Assembly: GCA_964411675.1 (NCBI GenBank)
Contig: CAYPLR010000001.1
Span: forward strand, 54,933-118,932
Direction: 5' to 3'
Source: JAAYBG01 sp964411675
Lineage (GTDB): Bacteria; Bacillota_I; Bacilli_A; ML615J-28; CAG-698
DNA: 64,000 nucleotides
This document shows positions 17,485 through 26,593 of the stretch, piece after piece. How positions within the stretch are numbered: the first letter of the stretch is position 1; the number at the start of each line of letters is the position of its first letter. Both the position numbers and the translations under genes were made by a program. Under the pieces are notes generated by a model that had not been told where the DNA came from, made no database searches, and worked only from the letters and a program-made list of their open reading frames with translations.

Positions 17485-17526
17485 CGTTTTCAATGTGTAA
17501 ACCATTACACAGTAAAAACGCTTGCA
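17479..17526. promoter_or_regulatory. Divergent LacI/CcpA-type double operator with nested dyad
   Basis: Two perfect inverted 10-mers, CAAGCGTTTT (17481-17490) and AAAACGCTTG (17515-17524), have CG centres 34 bases apart. Between them sits a second perfect dyad, TGTGTAA (17494-17500) / TTACACA (17505-17511). The outer sites match TGWAARCGYTWNCW with one or two mismatches and cover the -35 boxes of both divergent promoters, so one bound repressor pair could shut both genes, perhaps with looping. Confidence 0.7.
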
Positions 17527-17550
17527 AGAAATGAGATTTCTTGTTATAAT
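17522..17550 (+). promoter_or_regulatory. Promoter of the CBM protein-malEFG operon
   Basis: TTGCAA (17522-17527), 17 bases, TATAAT (17545-17550). The -35 box overlaps the right operator. Confidence 0.8.
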
Positions 17551-17604
17551 AAATAAAAGACGATAAGTTCTTTAATGAGTACACATTTTATCAAGGAGGA
17601 GAAA

Positions 17605-20025
17605 ATGAGAAGAAAAATTGGATTATTACTTTTGGCTTTCTTAGGGTTATTTACTATAACACTATTAGCAAGCCCAAAAGTTAAGGCTGCTGAACCACTA
17701 GGGAAAATAGTTTTCCATTATCAATTGTGGGATGGCGATTACTCTAGTGCTGGTTTATGGTGCTGGGGTACGGGTGAAGGTGGACAAAGTTCACAGGTCA
17801 CTTCTGATGTCACAGATTCATTTGGTGCAGTTTATGATATTGCTATCGGCACAGGCGCTGAAGATGTAGGAATTATAGCTTTAAGAAAAGATATTACTTT
17901 AGACACTCGTTGGAACTATCGCGAGACTCCAGATGGTGAAAACTTCACAGTAGATGTTACACCAATCACAAGTGGAGAAGTAACTGAAATGCATATCTAC
18001 TATTTCCAAGGTGGATATCAAACATATTTCATTACTGACACAACAAAAGTTAATATTCTTATTGCTTATTATGATCCAGCTGGTGCTTATGAATCTAATT
18101 TGGGTCTTCATAGTTGGGGTGAATGGACTAACGTTACGAACCCTGCATGGGAAGCTCCATTAGAAGTATTTGAAGATGGAATGAAATCACCTGATGGCAT
18201 AAAAGGTAAAGTTGCATTATTACAAATTGATGAAAAAAATGCTGCTGGTGGAGGATTCTTGATTTATGCTGGTAATGATGCTTCTAAGAAAACACCATCA
18301 CAAGATACCTATAAGTACATCACTGATATCGCTGATTTGAAAAATGGCGATGTAAGAGTTCTTTATGTAGCTGGTGGTGAAGGTATGTATGGTGAGGATG
18401 CAAAAAATGAATTCACATCAAGAGCATTCACATTTGGCTTTATTGGTTTCAATGCCGCTGAATTGGCAGGAACTTATGCTGTTGATCCAAAAACAATTTT
18501 TGCAAAAATATCAATGTCAGAAAAAACAAAAGTTGTTACAGGAACAGAAATGGTTACTAAGACTAAAATTGTTCAAGTTCCTGAGTTAGCAGAAGGAAGT
18601 ACACCATTTGTTCAAACAGATAAAACATTCCCAGCATTTACAGCGCTTCCAGCACTTGAAGCAGGAATGATTGGCCGTGTAGTATTCCATTACCAAGCTT
18701 GGAATGGAGATTATACAGGTACAGGTGTATGGTCATGGAATAGAGGTACAGTTGTAAATTCTGGTCTACCAAGTATTGGTGTTGATAGTTTTGGTGCTGT
18801 AATTGATATTCAAATTGCTGCTGATGCTGGTGATGCAATTGGATTTATACCAATGAAAACTGGTGTTACTGCTGCCACAAATGAATGGGGTTCTGGATTT
18901 GTTAAGAGCTTTGAAGGTGACTTATCAGTTGATGTAACTGCAATCAAAGCAGGAACAACACAAGAAGTTCATGTATACTATTTTGAAGGCGGATCACAAG
19001 GATTTGTTATTGATCCAACTCAAGCAAATATTTTATTAGTTTATTATGATTTAACAGGAACATATGAAGATAATCTCGGTTTACATGGTTGGGGAAATTG
19101 GGTTAATCCAGAATTTGTTGGTCTTGAATGGGGAAGCCCAGCACAATCATTTAAAAATGGATTTGTATCACCTCGTTCAATTGGGGGAAAAGTTGCTTTA
19201 TTACAAGGAACTAATATAGGTGATGCAGGATTCTTAATCTACGCTGGTGGAGATGATTCAAAGAAGACAAGCGATAATGCATCTAACTTTATTACAGATC
19301 GAGCTACTTTAGTTGCTGGTGATGTTCGTGTATTATACGTTGCTCTTGGTGAAGCATACTATGGTGTAGAAAAGAAAGCAGAATTTGCTGAAGCTGCATT
19401 CAGTGGCGATATCGTTTATGTCGATAAAGAAGTTGAATATGAAGAAGAAGCAGATGTTATGGAATTTGTTAAATTCGAAGATTACTTCACATTATTCCAA
19501 GGAACTACTGAAATTGAATTGAAGCAAGTAGACTTTAATAAGACAGCTGAAAAAACTAATGAATTTGTAATTCAATTAGCTGATGGTGTTACTTTAGATA
19601 ATACAAAAGAATATACTTTAAAGTATGATTCTGGTACAAACGAAGCGGAAATTACCTTAGCTCTAGATGTTGAAAAACCAGTGATTACACTAGTTTCTGA
19701 AGAGCGAATCGTTGTTGCACAAGGAGAAAAATGGGATCAGACATTATATCCTAACTATCGTGTAACAGATGATCGTGATACTAATTTATCTAATCGTGTT
19801 TATGTAGCTGAAGGAAAAGGATACTTAAATACAAATGTTGCTGGTGAATATCCAATCACTCTTGAAGTTGAAGATAATTGGGGCAATATTGGTCAATTAG
19901 AATTTACTATATTTGTAGAAGCTCCTGAAACAGGTTGTAACAAGGGTAATAGTACTTCAACATTTGTTGGCATAAGTCTATTAGGCTTGGCACTCTTCTT
20001 CATTAGAAGAAGAAGATTTGTTTAG
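17605..20025 (+). CDS. Secreted tandem CBM41-like starch-binding protein, C-terminally anchored
   Basis: An 806-residue non-catalytic surface protein. After a signal peptide (about 28 residues) come two repeats of about 230 residues (near 32-260 and 355-590). Each holds two CBM41/PUD-like modules, one beginning 'KIVFHYQLWDGDY...GLWCWG', the other 'ILIAYYDPAG...LGLHSWG'; both end with conserved 'VRVLYVA' and 'GGFLIYAGND' stretches. The same HY-W-W pattern opens the divergent pullulanase. Then an all-beta region, a DUF5011-like Ig domain (about 690-770) and a tail 'TGCN' - membrane segment - 'RRRRF'. No glycosidase motif is present. It likely gathers starch for MalE, like SusE/SusF or Sas proteins functionally. 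ATG 17605 follows AAGGAGGAG. Confidence 0.8.
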   Translation: MRRKIGLLLLAFLGLFTITLLASPKVKAAEPLGKIVFHYQLWDGDYSSAGLWCWGTGEGGQSSQVTSDVTDSFGAVYDIAIGTGAEDVGIIALRKDITLDTRWNYRETPDGENFTVDVTPITSGEVTEMHIYYFQGGYQTYFITDTTKVNILIAYYDPAGAYESNLGLHSWGEWTNVTNPAWEAPLEVFEDGMKSPDGIKGKVALLQIDEKNAAGGGFLIYAGNDASKKTPSQDTYKYITDIADLKNGDVRVLYVAGGEGMYGEDAKNEFTSRAFTFGFIGFNAAELAGTYAVDPKTIFAKISMSEKTKVVTGTEMVTKTKIVQVPELAEGSTPFVQTDKTFPAFTALPALEAGMIGRVVFHYQAWNGDYTGTGVWSWNRGTVVNSGLPSIGVDSFGAVIDIQIAADAGDAIGFIPMKTGVTAATNEWGSGFVKSFEGDLSVDVTAIKAGTTQEVHVYYFEGGSQGFVIDPTQANILLVYYDLTGTYEDNLGLHGWGNWVNPEFVGLEWGSPAQSFKNGFVSPRSIGGKVALLQGTNIGDAGFLIYAGGDDSKKTSDNASNFITDRATLVAGDVRVLYVALGEAYYGVEKKAEFAEAAFSGDIVYVDKEVEYEEEADVMEFVKFEDYFTLFQGTTEIELKQVDFNKTAEKTNEFVIQLADGVTLDNTKEYTLKYDSGTNEAEITLALDVEKPVITLVSEERIVVAQGEKWDQTLYPNYRVTDDRDTNLSNRVYVAEGKGYLNTNVAGEYPITLEVEDNWGNIGQLEFTIFVEAPETGCNKGNSTSTFVGISLLGLALFFIRRRRFV

Positions 20026-20043
20026 GGATAGGAGGTAAAGAAC

Positions 20044-21351
20044 ATGAAAAAATGGTTTACATTCTTATTTTTAACAATCGGTATTTTCGTTCTTGTTGGC
20101 TGTACGCCAAAAGAATTTACAACAGGTGAAATAGTAGAATTTGATAAGACTCAAGTAAAAGATACAATTCTTACTGTTTGGATGGATGATACTGACGGCG
20201 TATTAATGGATGAAATAATTCCTGCATTCGAAGCTGCTAATCCTGGAATCATTGTTGAATTCCAACACATGGCAACAGTAGATGCTCGTGAAAAATTAAA
20301 GACATTTGGTCAATCAGGTTATGGAGCTGATATCTTCCAATTCCCTCATGACCATATGGCTCAAGCTGTTCTAGATGACTTAGTATATGTATTACCAGAT
20401 ACATTAAAAGATAGTTTAGAAGATAAGATTCTTGAAGTTGCGATGAATATCGCTTCTCTATGCTATGATGCAGCTACAGGTAGTTTTGAATGTGTAGCTG
20501 GAAGCAGCAAGAAATTATTCGCTGTTCCAATTTCAGTTGAATCAGTAACTATTTTCTATAACAAGGATTTAATTAGTGCAGAAGAATTACCTACAACATT
20601 CGAGGAATTAATTGCTACTGCAAAGACTCAAACTGAATTCACAAGATATTTTGGCTCATCTTCACATTGGGGCGATGCCTATTTCTTACAAGGAATTCAT
20701 AGTGCATTTGGTTGGACACCATTTGGTGCAAATCTAAATGATGCAACAGAAGTAGGATATGATGATCCTAAACTAATTGCTTCATTAGAATGGATTATTA
20801 ATCAATTAAAACCTGTTGTAACAGGAAATGGTAATCATGATTCTGTAACTGCAACAAGTTTATTTGAAGAAGGTAAATTACCATTCTTATTATCAGGACC
20901 ATGGCAAATTAACACATTCCGTGATGCGGGTATTAACTATGGAGCAATCACTTTACCTACAATTAATGGAAATAAACCACAGACTTTCGCTGGTGCACAA
21001 ATGCTAGCTGTTTACAAATATTCACAAAATAAAGAAGCAGCAATTAAGTTTGTTGAATTTATGGCAAGTGAAGAAGCAGCAGAAATTTTATATCGTACAT
21101 CTGGTGACTGTCCTGCTTTACAGGAAAGCATTATTGCAACAATTCCTGGTCTAAAAGACGATGAAGCAATGCAAGTTATGCTTGAACAGTTAAAAACATC
21201 AGTACCAATGCCAACAATCCCTGAAGTAACATATTATTGGGGACCAAGTGAAACAATGATTAAAAACCTTTGGAATTCACAAGGCGTTATCGTGGATGAA
21301 GTAAAAACTGCAGAAAAATCTTATAAGGCAGCAAGAGATTTAGCGTCTTAG
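20044..21351 (+). CDS. malE: Maltodextrin ABC transporter substrate-binding lipoprotein
   Basis: A 435-residue family 1 extracellular solute-binding protein. Signal peptide ends in lipobox 'LVGC' (Cys about 20), so it is tethered outside the membrane. Typical elements: 'LTVWMDD', 'IPAFEAANPGIIVEF', 'GADIFQFPHDHMAQ', 'VPISVESVTIFYNKDL', 'FLLSGPWQI' and 'FAGAQMLAVYKYS'. It delivers maltodextrins to the MalFG-like permeases that follow. It sits 18 bases after the CBM protein with an AGGAGGTAAAG site. A strong hairpin separates it from malF, which would keep the binding protein in excess over the membrane subunits. Confidence 0.92.
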   Translation: MKKWFTFLFLTIGIFVLVGCTPKEFTTGEIVEFDKTQVKDTILTVWMDDTDGVLMDEIIPAFEAANPGIIVEFQHMATVDAREKLKTFGQSGYGADIFQFPHDHMAQAVLDDLVYVLPDTLKDSLEDKILEVAMNIASLCYDAATGSFECVAGSSKKLFAVPISVESVTIFYNKDLISAEELPTTFEELIATAKTQTEFTRYFGSSSHWGDAYFLQGIHSAFGWTPFGANLNDATEVGYDDPKLIASLEWIINQLKPVVTGNGNHDSVTATSLFEEGKLPFLLSGPWQINTFRDAGINYGAITLPTINGNKPQTFAGAQMLAVYKYSQNKEAAIKFVEFMASEEAAEILYRTSGDCPALQESIIATIPGLKDDEAMQVMLEQLKTSVPMPTIPEVTYYWGPSETMIKNLWNSQGVIVDEVKTAEKSYKAARDLAS

Positions 21352-21359
21352 TCGAATAA

Positions 21360-21390
21360 AATAAGGCGACCAAGCGGTCGCCTTATTCTT
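21360..21390 (+). terminator. Strong hairpin between malE and malF (partial terminator)
   Basis: Stem AATAAGGCGACC (21360-21371) / GGTCGCCTTATT (21376-21387), loop AAGC, followed by only CTTTAA. Within an operon, this reads as an attenuator or mRNA-stabilising hairpin rather than a full stop. Confidence 0.75.
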
Positions 21391-21408
21391 TAATTATAAG
21401 GAGAAAAT

Positions 21409-23784
21409 ATGAAAGGAAAGCTAAAACACATTTTAAAAGCAATCGCTTCAGGATTCATTTGGGGCTTAGGGCAAGTCTTCAATAGACAATATCTTAAAGC
21501 TGCATTTTTCTTCTTATTTTTTGCTTTGTTTATTGGTATAGAACTAGGTAGTAGTAGATTCTTAACTGGATATGATCCATATCAAGAACAACTACCTGGA
21601 GAAGACTTTGGTGAAAATCTCGCTAAGAGCTTTTATGAAACGTATCTTTATGATAAAGATAAGAGATACGTTACGGAAATTTCAACGCTTGAAGTTTTTT
21701 ATGAAGAACATAAAGCAGATGGATTTACCAACGAAGAATTAATTGATTTTACAGCCCAAAATATTCTTACTGGTAGTAGAACCAAGTATTATGTTCTTAG
21801 CGAATATATCAAAGCAACAAATAAAGAAATCGATCGAGATTCTGATCTTTATCCTGAGGAAGATAGTAGTGCGATAGCAACATTAAAAAGCTTTAATGGC
21901 TATCAAACAACTTATTTAAATGAAGTAACTGGAAATCAATATATTCAAAAAAATATAGGTACGGGAACAGATGTTATTTATCGTTATATTAATATCAATG
22001 ATGAAAATGATGTGCTTACAAAAGAAGAAATAACGGGCTTTCCGATCCTAAAAAAAGAAAATAAAATTTATTATGATAAATTAACAGCAACGAAATTTTA
22101 TATTGAAGTAAAGAAAAACGATAGTACTATTTACTACGAAAATATTTGTAATGCCCAAGATAAAATTCTTGTGGCTAATTTCGTATTAGCTGACTATTTA
22201 ACTTTACCAAAATATAAAGGTTCAATATGGTCTAATCCAGAAGAAAAGGTTTATATCTATTATAATCCAGAAATTAGTGGGTATAATGCGACAGCTTTCT
22301 CAAAATATCTAACAAAATATTTTGCTGATTTTTATAAAAATGCAGGTGGAAGATTCGATCAAACAGACTATGCAAGATTTAAACTTCGTGTTTACTTCTC
22401 AATGCATCCAGAAACAAAAGCTGATTTTGAAAAACGTTTCGACAATTTCTATTATAATCGTTGTGGATTCTTTATGAAAGGCTTTTGGTCCGTTATCTCA
22501 CTTGGCTCAACAGACTCAGCAGATTATTATCAAATCAGTCGCTTAACAGAAGCATTAGATTCTTCTAGTTTTGGTGGAACAGTGATAGAGAATATTATCG
22601 TACGTGGGCACTTATCTTCTTATTTATTAATTAAGGGATTAATTGCTGTATTATTGTTGATGTATTTCTTAATTGTCTATATTTGGTCAATAAGAGATGC
22701 TTATAAAACGAGTATTGAATATGAACAAACTCAAGTACATGTAAAAGACACCGTGTATTTCAAGAAGATGTACGAAAGCAGTTTTGAATATATATTATTA
22801 CTTCCAGCCATCTTTACAATTACATTCATATCCATTATGCCAATTGTCTTTAGTTTCTTGATTGCTTTCACTAGCTATAGCGGTCAAGCATCTGATGTTG
22901 GTTTGTTTAATTGGGTTGGATTTACAAACTTTACTCGTATCTTTGTTTTTGCTGGAGATATTCCTTTTGGTCAAACTTTCTGGAAAGTATTCTTATGGAC
23001 CATTATATGGGCAATCTTCTCTACTGCCACTGTATTCTTTGGTGGATTCTTCCAAGCTGTTATTATTAATAGTGAAAGAGTACCACTAAAAAAATTCTGG
23101 CGAACATTCTTGATATTACCATGGGCGATACCTGCCATTATTACCCAAATGGTTTTTGCTAACATTTTCAATGAAAATGGTGTTGTTAATGCATTTATGG
23201 AGAACATCGGGTTGTACGATGTGTTTAAAGATTGGGGAATTTTAGGGGTACAATTTTCTGAACTAACAAACAATTGGCAAAAAGCATTCTATTTAGGCTA
23301 TGATAATATCCAATGGTTTACTAACTCTTTCAATCCATGGTTTGTAAGGATTACTTTGATAGTTGTAAACATTTGGCTTGGATTTCCATATTACATGGCT
23401 TTAATGACTGGAATTATGGTAGGTATTGATAAGAGTTTATATGAAGCAGCCGATATTGATGGAGCTGGAAAACAACAAAAGTTTAAATACATTACATTTC
23501 CTTTGGTAATGTATTCTACTGCACCATTATTAGTAATGAGTTTTTCTGGTAACTTCAATAACTTTGGTATGATATATTTCGTTACCCAAGGGGGTGCTGG
23601 CGCTGGAGACATTTCTAATGCTTATGCTGGTGATACGGATATTCTAATTTCATGGATGTATTCGTTGACAGTAAATTATAAGAATTACAATATGGCTTCC
23701 GTATTCGCAATTTTAATTTTCTTAATCATAGGTTCTCTAGCAGCGTGGAATTATTCTCGAACAAAGGCATTTAAGGAGGATTAG
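21409..23784 (+). CDS. malF: Maltodextrin ABC transporter permease MalF with a large ectodomain
   Basis: At 791 residues this is far longer than ordinary MalF-type permeases (about 300-515). One membrane segment near residues 29-46 is followed by about 350 hydrophilic residues predicted outside the cell, a second segment (about 403-427), and then the conventional permease core from about residue 455 with the coupling loop 'EAADIDGAGKQQKFKYITFP' (about 680). The core ends in the usual MalF manner. The inserted region has no motif I recognise. It may dock MalE or the starch-binding protein. It belongs to the CBM-malEFG operon; no MalK ATPase is encoded nearby, so a shared MsmX-type ATPase elsewhere is expected. 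Confidence 0.87.
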   Translation: MKGKLKHILKAIASGFIWGLGQVFNRQYLKAAFFFLFFALFIGIELGSSRFLTGYDPYQEQLPGEDFGENLAKSFYETYLYDKDKRYVTEISTLEVFYEEHKADGFTNEELIDFTAQNILTGSRTKYYVLSEYIKATNKEIDRDSDLYPEEDSSAIATLKSFNGYQTTYLNEVTGNQYIQKNIGTGTDVIYRYININDENDVLTKEEITGFPILKKENKIYYDKLTATKFYIEVKKNDSTIYYENICNAQDKILVANFVLADYLTLPKYKGSIWSNPEEKVYIYYNPEISGYNATAFSKYLTKYFADFYKNAGGRFDQTDYARFKLRVYFSMHPETKADFEKRFDNFYYNRCGFFMKGFWSVISLGSTDSADYYQISRLTEALDSSSFGGTVIENIIVRGHLSSYLLIKGLIAVLLLMYFLIVYIWSIRDAYKTSIEYEQTQVHVKDTVYFKKMYESSFEYILLLPAIFTITFISIMPIVFSFLIAFTSYSGQASDVGLFNWVGFTNFTRIFVFAGDIPFGQTFWKVFLWTIIWAIFSTATVFFGGFFQAVIINSERVPLKKFWRTFLILPWAIPAIITQMVFANIFNENGVVNAFMENIGLYDVFKDWGILGVQFSELTNNWQKAFYLGYDNIQWFTNSFNPWFVRITLIVVNIWLGFPYYMALMTGIMVGIDKSLYEAADIDGAGKQQKFKYITFPLVMYSTAPLLVMSFSGNFNNFGMIYFVTQGGAGAGDISNAYAGDTDILISWMYSLTVNYKNYNMASVFAILIFLIIGSLAAWNYSRTKAFKED

Positions 23785-23786
23785 AT

Positions 23787-24842
23787 ATGGTACTTAAAAT
23801 GATTATTGTCTATTTAGTATTAGTTCTATATTTTACTGTTGATGCAATTGCTGCTGAGATTTATGAAAGAAAAGGATATACAAGATTCAAAGGAGCATTA
23901 TTAGGATTAATTCCAGTTTATGGTTTAATTTATGTGCTACGGGCTCGTGATATTAAACTATATCAAAAATCGGCATTAACAAAATTTTATAAGCCAAAAG
24001 AAATTTTGATGAAATTATTAACATTTGCTGAATTAGTTTTAGTGGCTGTTTTAATTATAGTTCCAGTTATCTATATGATTGGATCTTCGTTTGCTGCTCA
24101 AACTGGTTTACCAACCACGTTCTGGCCAAAGACACTAACATTAAGTAACTACACTAAATTGTTTACTGAAACAAAGTTTCCTATCTGGTTTAAAAATACT
24201 TTTATCATTGCGGTATTAAATACGGTCATTGGTGTTGTATTTATCACTGGGGCTGCTTATGTATTTTCTAGATTCAAATTTAAAGGTAAAAAAGTAGGTT
24301 TGATTACAATTTTAGTATTACAAGTATTCCCTGGATTTATGGGATTAATTGCTATGTTTACTTTGTTTGAAGTATTTGGATTGCTAGGAAAACCAACCGC
24401 ATTAACGATTCTTTATGTTGGAGGTGCAGTACCATTTAATCTTTGGTTAATCAAGGGATACTTGCAACAAATTCCAAAAGATCTTGATGAATCTGCCATG
24501 TTGGATGGCGCGAACAAAATGCAAATTTTCTTTAAGATTATTATGCCGCTTTCAGTTCCGATTCTTTCTTTTGTAGCTGTTAGTATGTTCATGTCACCAT
24601 GGATGGATTATATGCTTCCAAGATTCTTACTTGATGTCAATGTAACCGGGGGAGCGGAAAATATTCAAGAGCAATGGACACTAGCGGTAGGATTATTTGA
24701 AATGATATCTGGCGCTGATAAGCAAAGTTATACAACTTTCGCAGCAGGATCGATGATTATTGCAGCTCCAATTACAATTCTTTATATGATTTTCCAGCGA
24801 TTCCTAATTCAAGGAATTACTGCAGGAGCTACAAAAGGATAA
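23787..24842 (+). CDS. malG: Maltodextrin ABC transporter permease MalG
   Basis: A 351-residue permease, partner of MalF. The core from about residue 75 has six membrane segments and the coupling loop 'LDESAMLDGANKMQIFFKIIMP', and ends in the MalG-type 'QRFLIQGITAGATKG'. The first 75 residues are an N-terminal extension with one or two extra hydrophobic segments ('IIVYLVLVLYFTVDAI', 'GALLGLIPVYGLIYVL'), which standard MalG lacks. It begins 2 bases after malF behind a GGAGGATTA site, so the two subunits are made together. Confidence 0.9.
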   Translation: MVLKMIIVYLVLVLYFTVDAIAAEIYERKGYTRFKGALLGLIPVYGLIYVLRARDIKLYQKSALTKFYKPKEILMKLLTFAELVLVAVLIIVPVIYMIGSSFAAQTGLPTTFWPKTLTLSNYTKLFTETKFPIWFKNTFIIAVLNTVIGVVFITGAAYVFSRFKFKGKKVGLITILVLQVFPGFMGLIAMFTLFEVFGLLGKPTALTILYVGGAVPFNLWLIKGYLQQIPKDLDESAMLDGANKMQIFFKIIMPLSVPILSFVAVSMFMSPWMDYMLPRFLLDVNVTGGAENIQEQWTLAVGLFEMISGADKQSYTTFAAGSMIIAAPITILYMIFQRFLIQGITAGATKG

Positions 24843-24850
24843 AAAAACAT

Positions 24851-24888
24851 ATTAATAGGCATGATTTAAATCATGCCTATTAATTTTG
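24851..24888 (+). terminator. Perfect 34-base palindrome after malG
   Basis: A 17-bp perfect inverted repeat spans 24851-24884 (arms ATTAATAGGCATGATTT and its complement), followed by TTTGA. It can end or attenuate the malEFG transcript ahead of the glucosidase gene. Confidence 0.65.
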
Positions 24889-24909
24889 ATGATATGAAAC
24901 GGTGAGTTT

Positions 24910-26589
24910 ATGGGAAAATGGTGGAAAAAAGCATTTGGATATCAAATTTATATTCGAAGTTTTAAAGATTCAAATCAAGATGGAATTGGTGATATTCGTG
25001 GTATTATTGAAAAATTAGATTATTTATCCTATTTAGGTATTAATTTAATTTGGATTTGCCCTTTTTTTAAATCACCGATGGATGATAATGGTTATGATGT
25101 TAGTGATTTTTACGATGTCAGTAGTGATTATGGTAATATGAATGATATAAAAGAACTAATCGTAAAAGCCCATCAAAAGAAAATTAGAATCGTAATCGAT
25201 TTAATCTTAAATCAAACTTCTGATGAACATCCTTGGTTTCAAGAAAGTAGAAAATCAAAAGATAACCCTTATCGAGATTATTATATTTGGGCACCTCCTC
25301 GTTTTATTGATGGCAAACAAACAGAACCAACGAATTGGGCATCTTTTTTCGGTGGTAGCTGCTGGGAATATGATCAACAAACAAATGAGTACTATATGAA
25401 GATATTTTCTCGTAAAATGCCCGATTTAAATTGGAAAAATCCAAAGGTTCGTGAAGAAATTATCAAGATTGCTAAATATTGGCTTGATTTAGGAATAGAT
25501 GGCTTTCGTCTTGATGCGGTTGCTCACTTAGGAAAATCTGAATTTATTGATTCTACCTATCAAACACCAGAAAAGTATAAACCAGAATGGGAAAAATACT
25601 CAAATTTACCGATCGTTCATGATTATCTTAAAGAATTAAATCAGAAAGTGTTTTCCAAGTACAACATTATCACAGTTGGTGAAGTTGGTGGTCGTGCTTT
25701 GGTGAAAGATGCTTTGTTATATGTTAGTCCAAAGCGAAAAGAATTAGATATGGTTTTTAACTTTGATCACAATTGGTGTAACAATGGTTGGAACCGTAAA
25801 AAAGGTGAAAAGTTAAAGATTAATGTTTCATTAATGAAAGAAATATTTAATAAATGGCAATCAGGACTACAAGGAAAAGGATGGAATGCCATTTACTGGT
25901 TAAATCATGATCAACCGCGAGTGGCAAGTCATTATGGGGATAGCGACTACTACCTAGAAAGTGTGAAGATGCTAGCGGTTTGTATGTATTTTATGTGGGG
26001 AACTCCATTTATTTATAATGGAGAAGAGATTGGAATGACAAATCCAAGATTTCAATCCATTGATGATTTTAAGGATGTTTCGATTCACAATCAATATCGA
26101 ATTAATGTTCTTGAAAATAAGCAAAATCCAAATGATTTTATTGATCAGGTATCTTATAGTACAAGAGATAATGCTCGAACCATCATGCAATGGTCTAATG
26201 AAGAAAACGCAGGTTTTGGAAAAACAAAGCCTTGGAATATGATAAACAATAATTATCATAGTATTAATGTGAAAGATGAAATTGAAGACAAAAATTCCAT
26301 TTTAAATTTCTATCGAAAAATTATTGATATTCGTTTAAATAGTGAGTATAATAATGTAATTACTTATGGAAAGTATCAACAACTAGAGAAAGAACATTTA
26401 CAAATGTATCTATATTTACGTCAATATAGAGGTAAGAAAATATTAGTCATTTGTAATCTAACAAATGAAAAAGTTAAAATGGATGAATTAAAATATAAGA
26501 TTAAAAAAATTATCATATCAAATTATGAACGAAAGGAAGTTCCTAATGAATTTGCTTCTTATGAAGCAATTGTTTCGGAAGTAGAATAA
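24910..26589 (+). CDS. malL: Oligo-1,6-glucosidase/alpha-glucosidase (GH13_31-like), atypical region I
   Basis: A 559-residue cytoplasmic alpha-glucosidase releasing glucose from maltose or isomalto-oligosaccharides. The start 'WWKKAFGYQIYIRSFKDSNQDGIGDI' region, 'GFRLDAVAHLGK' (nucleophile, about 201), 'TVGEVGG' (acid, about 258) and 'LNHDQPR' (about 333) fit the oligo-1,6-glucosidase group. Region I, however, reads 'LILNQTSDEHPW': the nearly invariant His is Gln102 (codon 25213-25215, CAA). That His contacts the sugar in subsite -1, so specificity or rate may be altered. The gene precedes malQ by 4 bases; expression may come from read-through past the malG palindrome. Confidence 0.85.
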   Translation: MGKWWKKAFGYQIYIRSFKDSNQDGIGDIRGIIEKLDYLSYLGINLIWICPFFKSPMDDNGYDVSDFYDVSSDYGNMNDIKELIVKAHQKKIRIVIDLILNQTSDEHPWFQESRKSKDNPYRDYYIWAPPRFIDGKQTEPTNWASFFGGSCWEYDQQTNEYYMKIFSRKMPDLNWKNPKVREEIIKIAKYWLDLGIDGFRLDAVAHLGKSEFIDSTYQTPEKYKPEWEKYSNLPIVHDYLKELNQKVFSKYNIITVGEVGGRALVKDALLYVSPKRKELDMVFNFDHNWCNNGWNRKKGEKLKINVSLMKEIFNKWQSGLQGKGWNAIYWLNHDQPRVASHYGDSDYYLESVKMLAVCMYFMWGTPFIYNGEEIGMTNPRFQSIDDFKDVSIHNQYRINVLENKQNPNDFIDQVSYSTRDNARTIMQWSNEENAGFGKTKPWNMINNNYHSINVKDEIEDKNSILNFYRKIIDIRLNSEYNNVITYGKYQQLEKEHLQMYLYLRQYRGKKILVICNLTNEKVKMDELKYKIKKIIISNYERKEVPNEFASYEAIVSEVE

Positions 26590-26593
26590 AACT

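Noticed and set aside
17479..17526. Attachment site or transposon end
   Set aside because: The inverted repeats lie precisely on two divergent -35 boxes and match LacI-family operator sequence; no recombinase or transposase gene is in the window.
17605..19400. CRISPR-like or satellite repeat
   Set aside because: The repetition is at the protein level, in two diverged domain pairs, not short identical DNA units.
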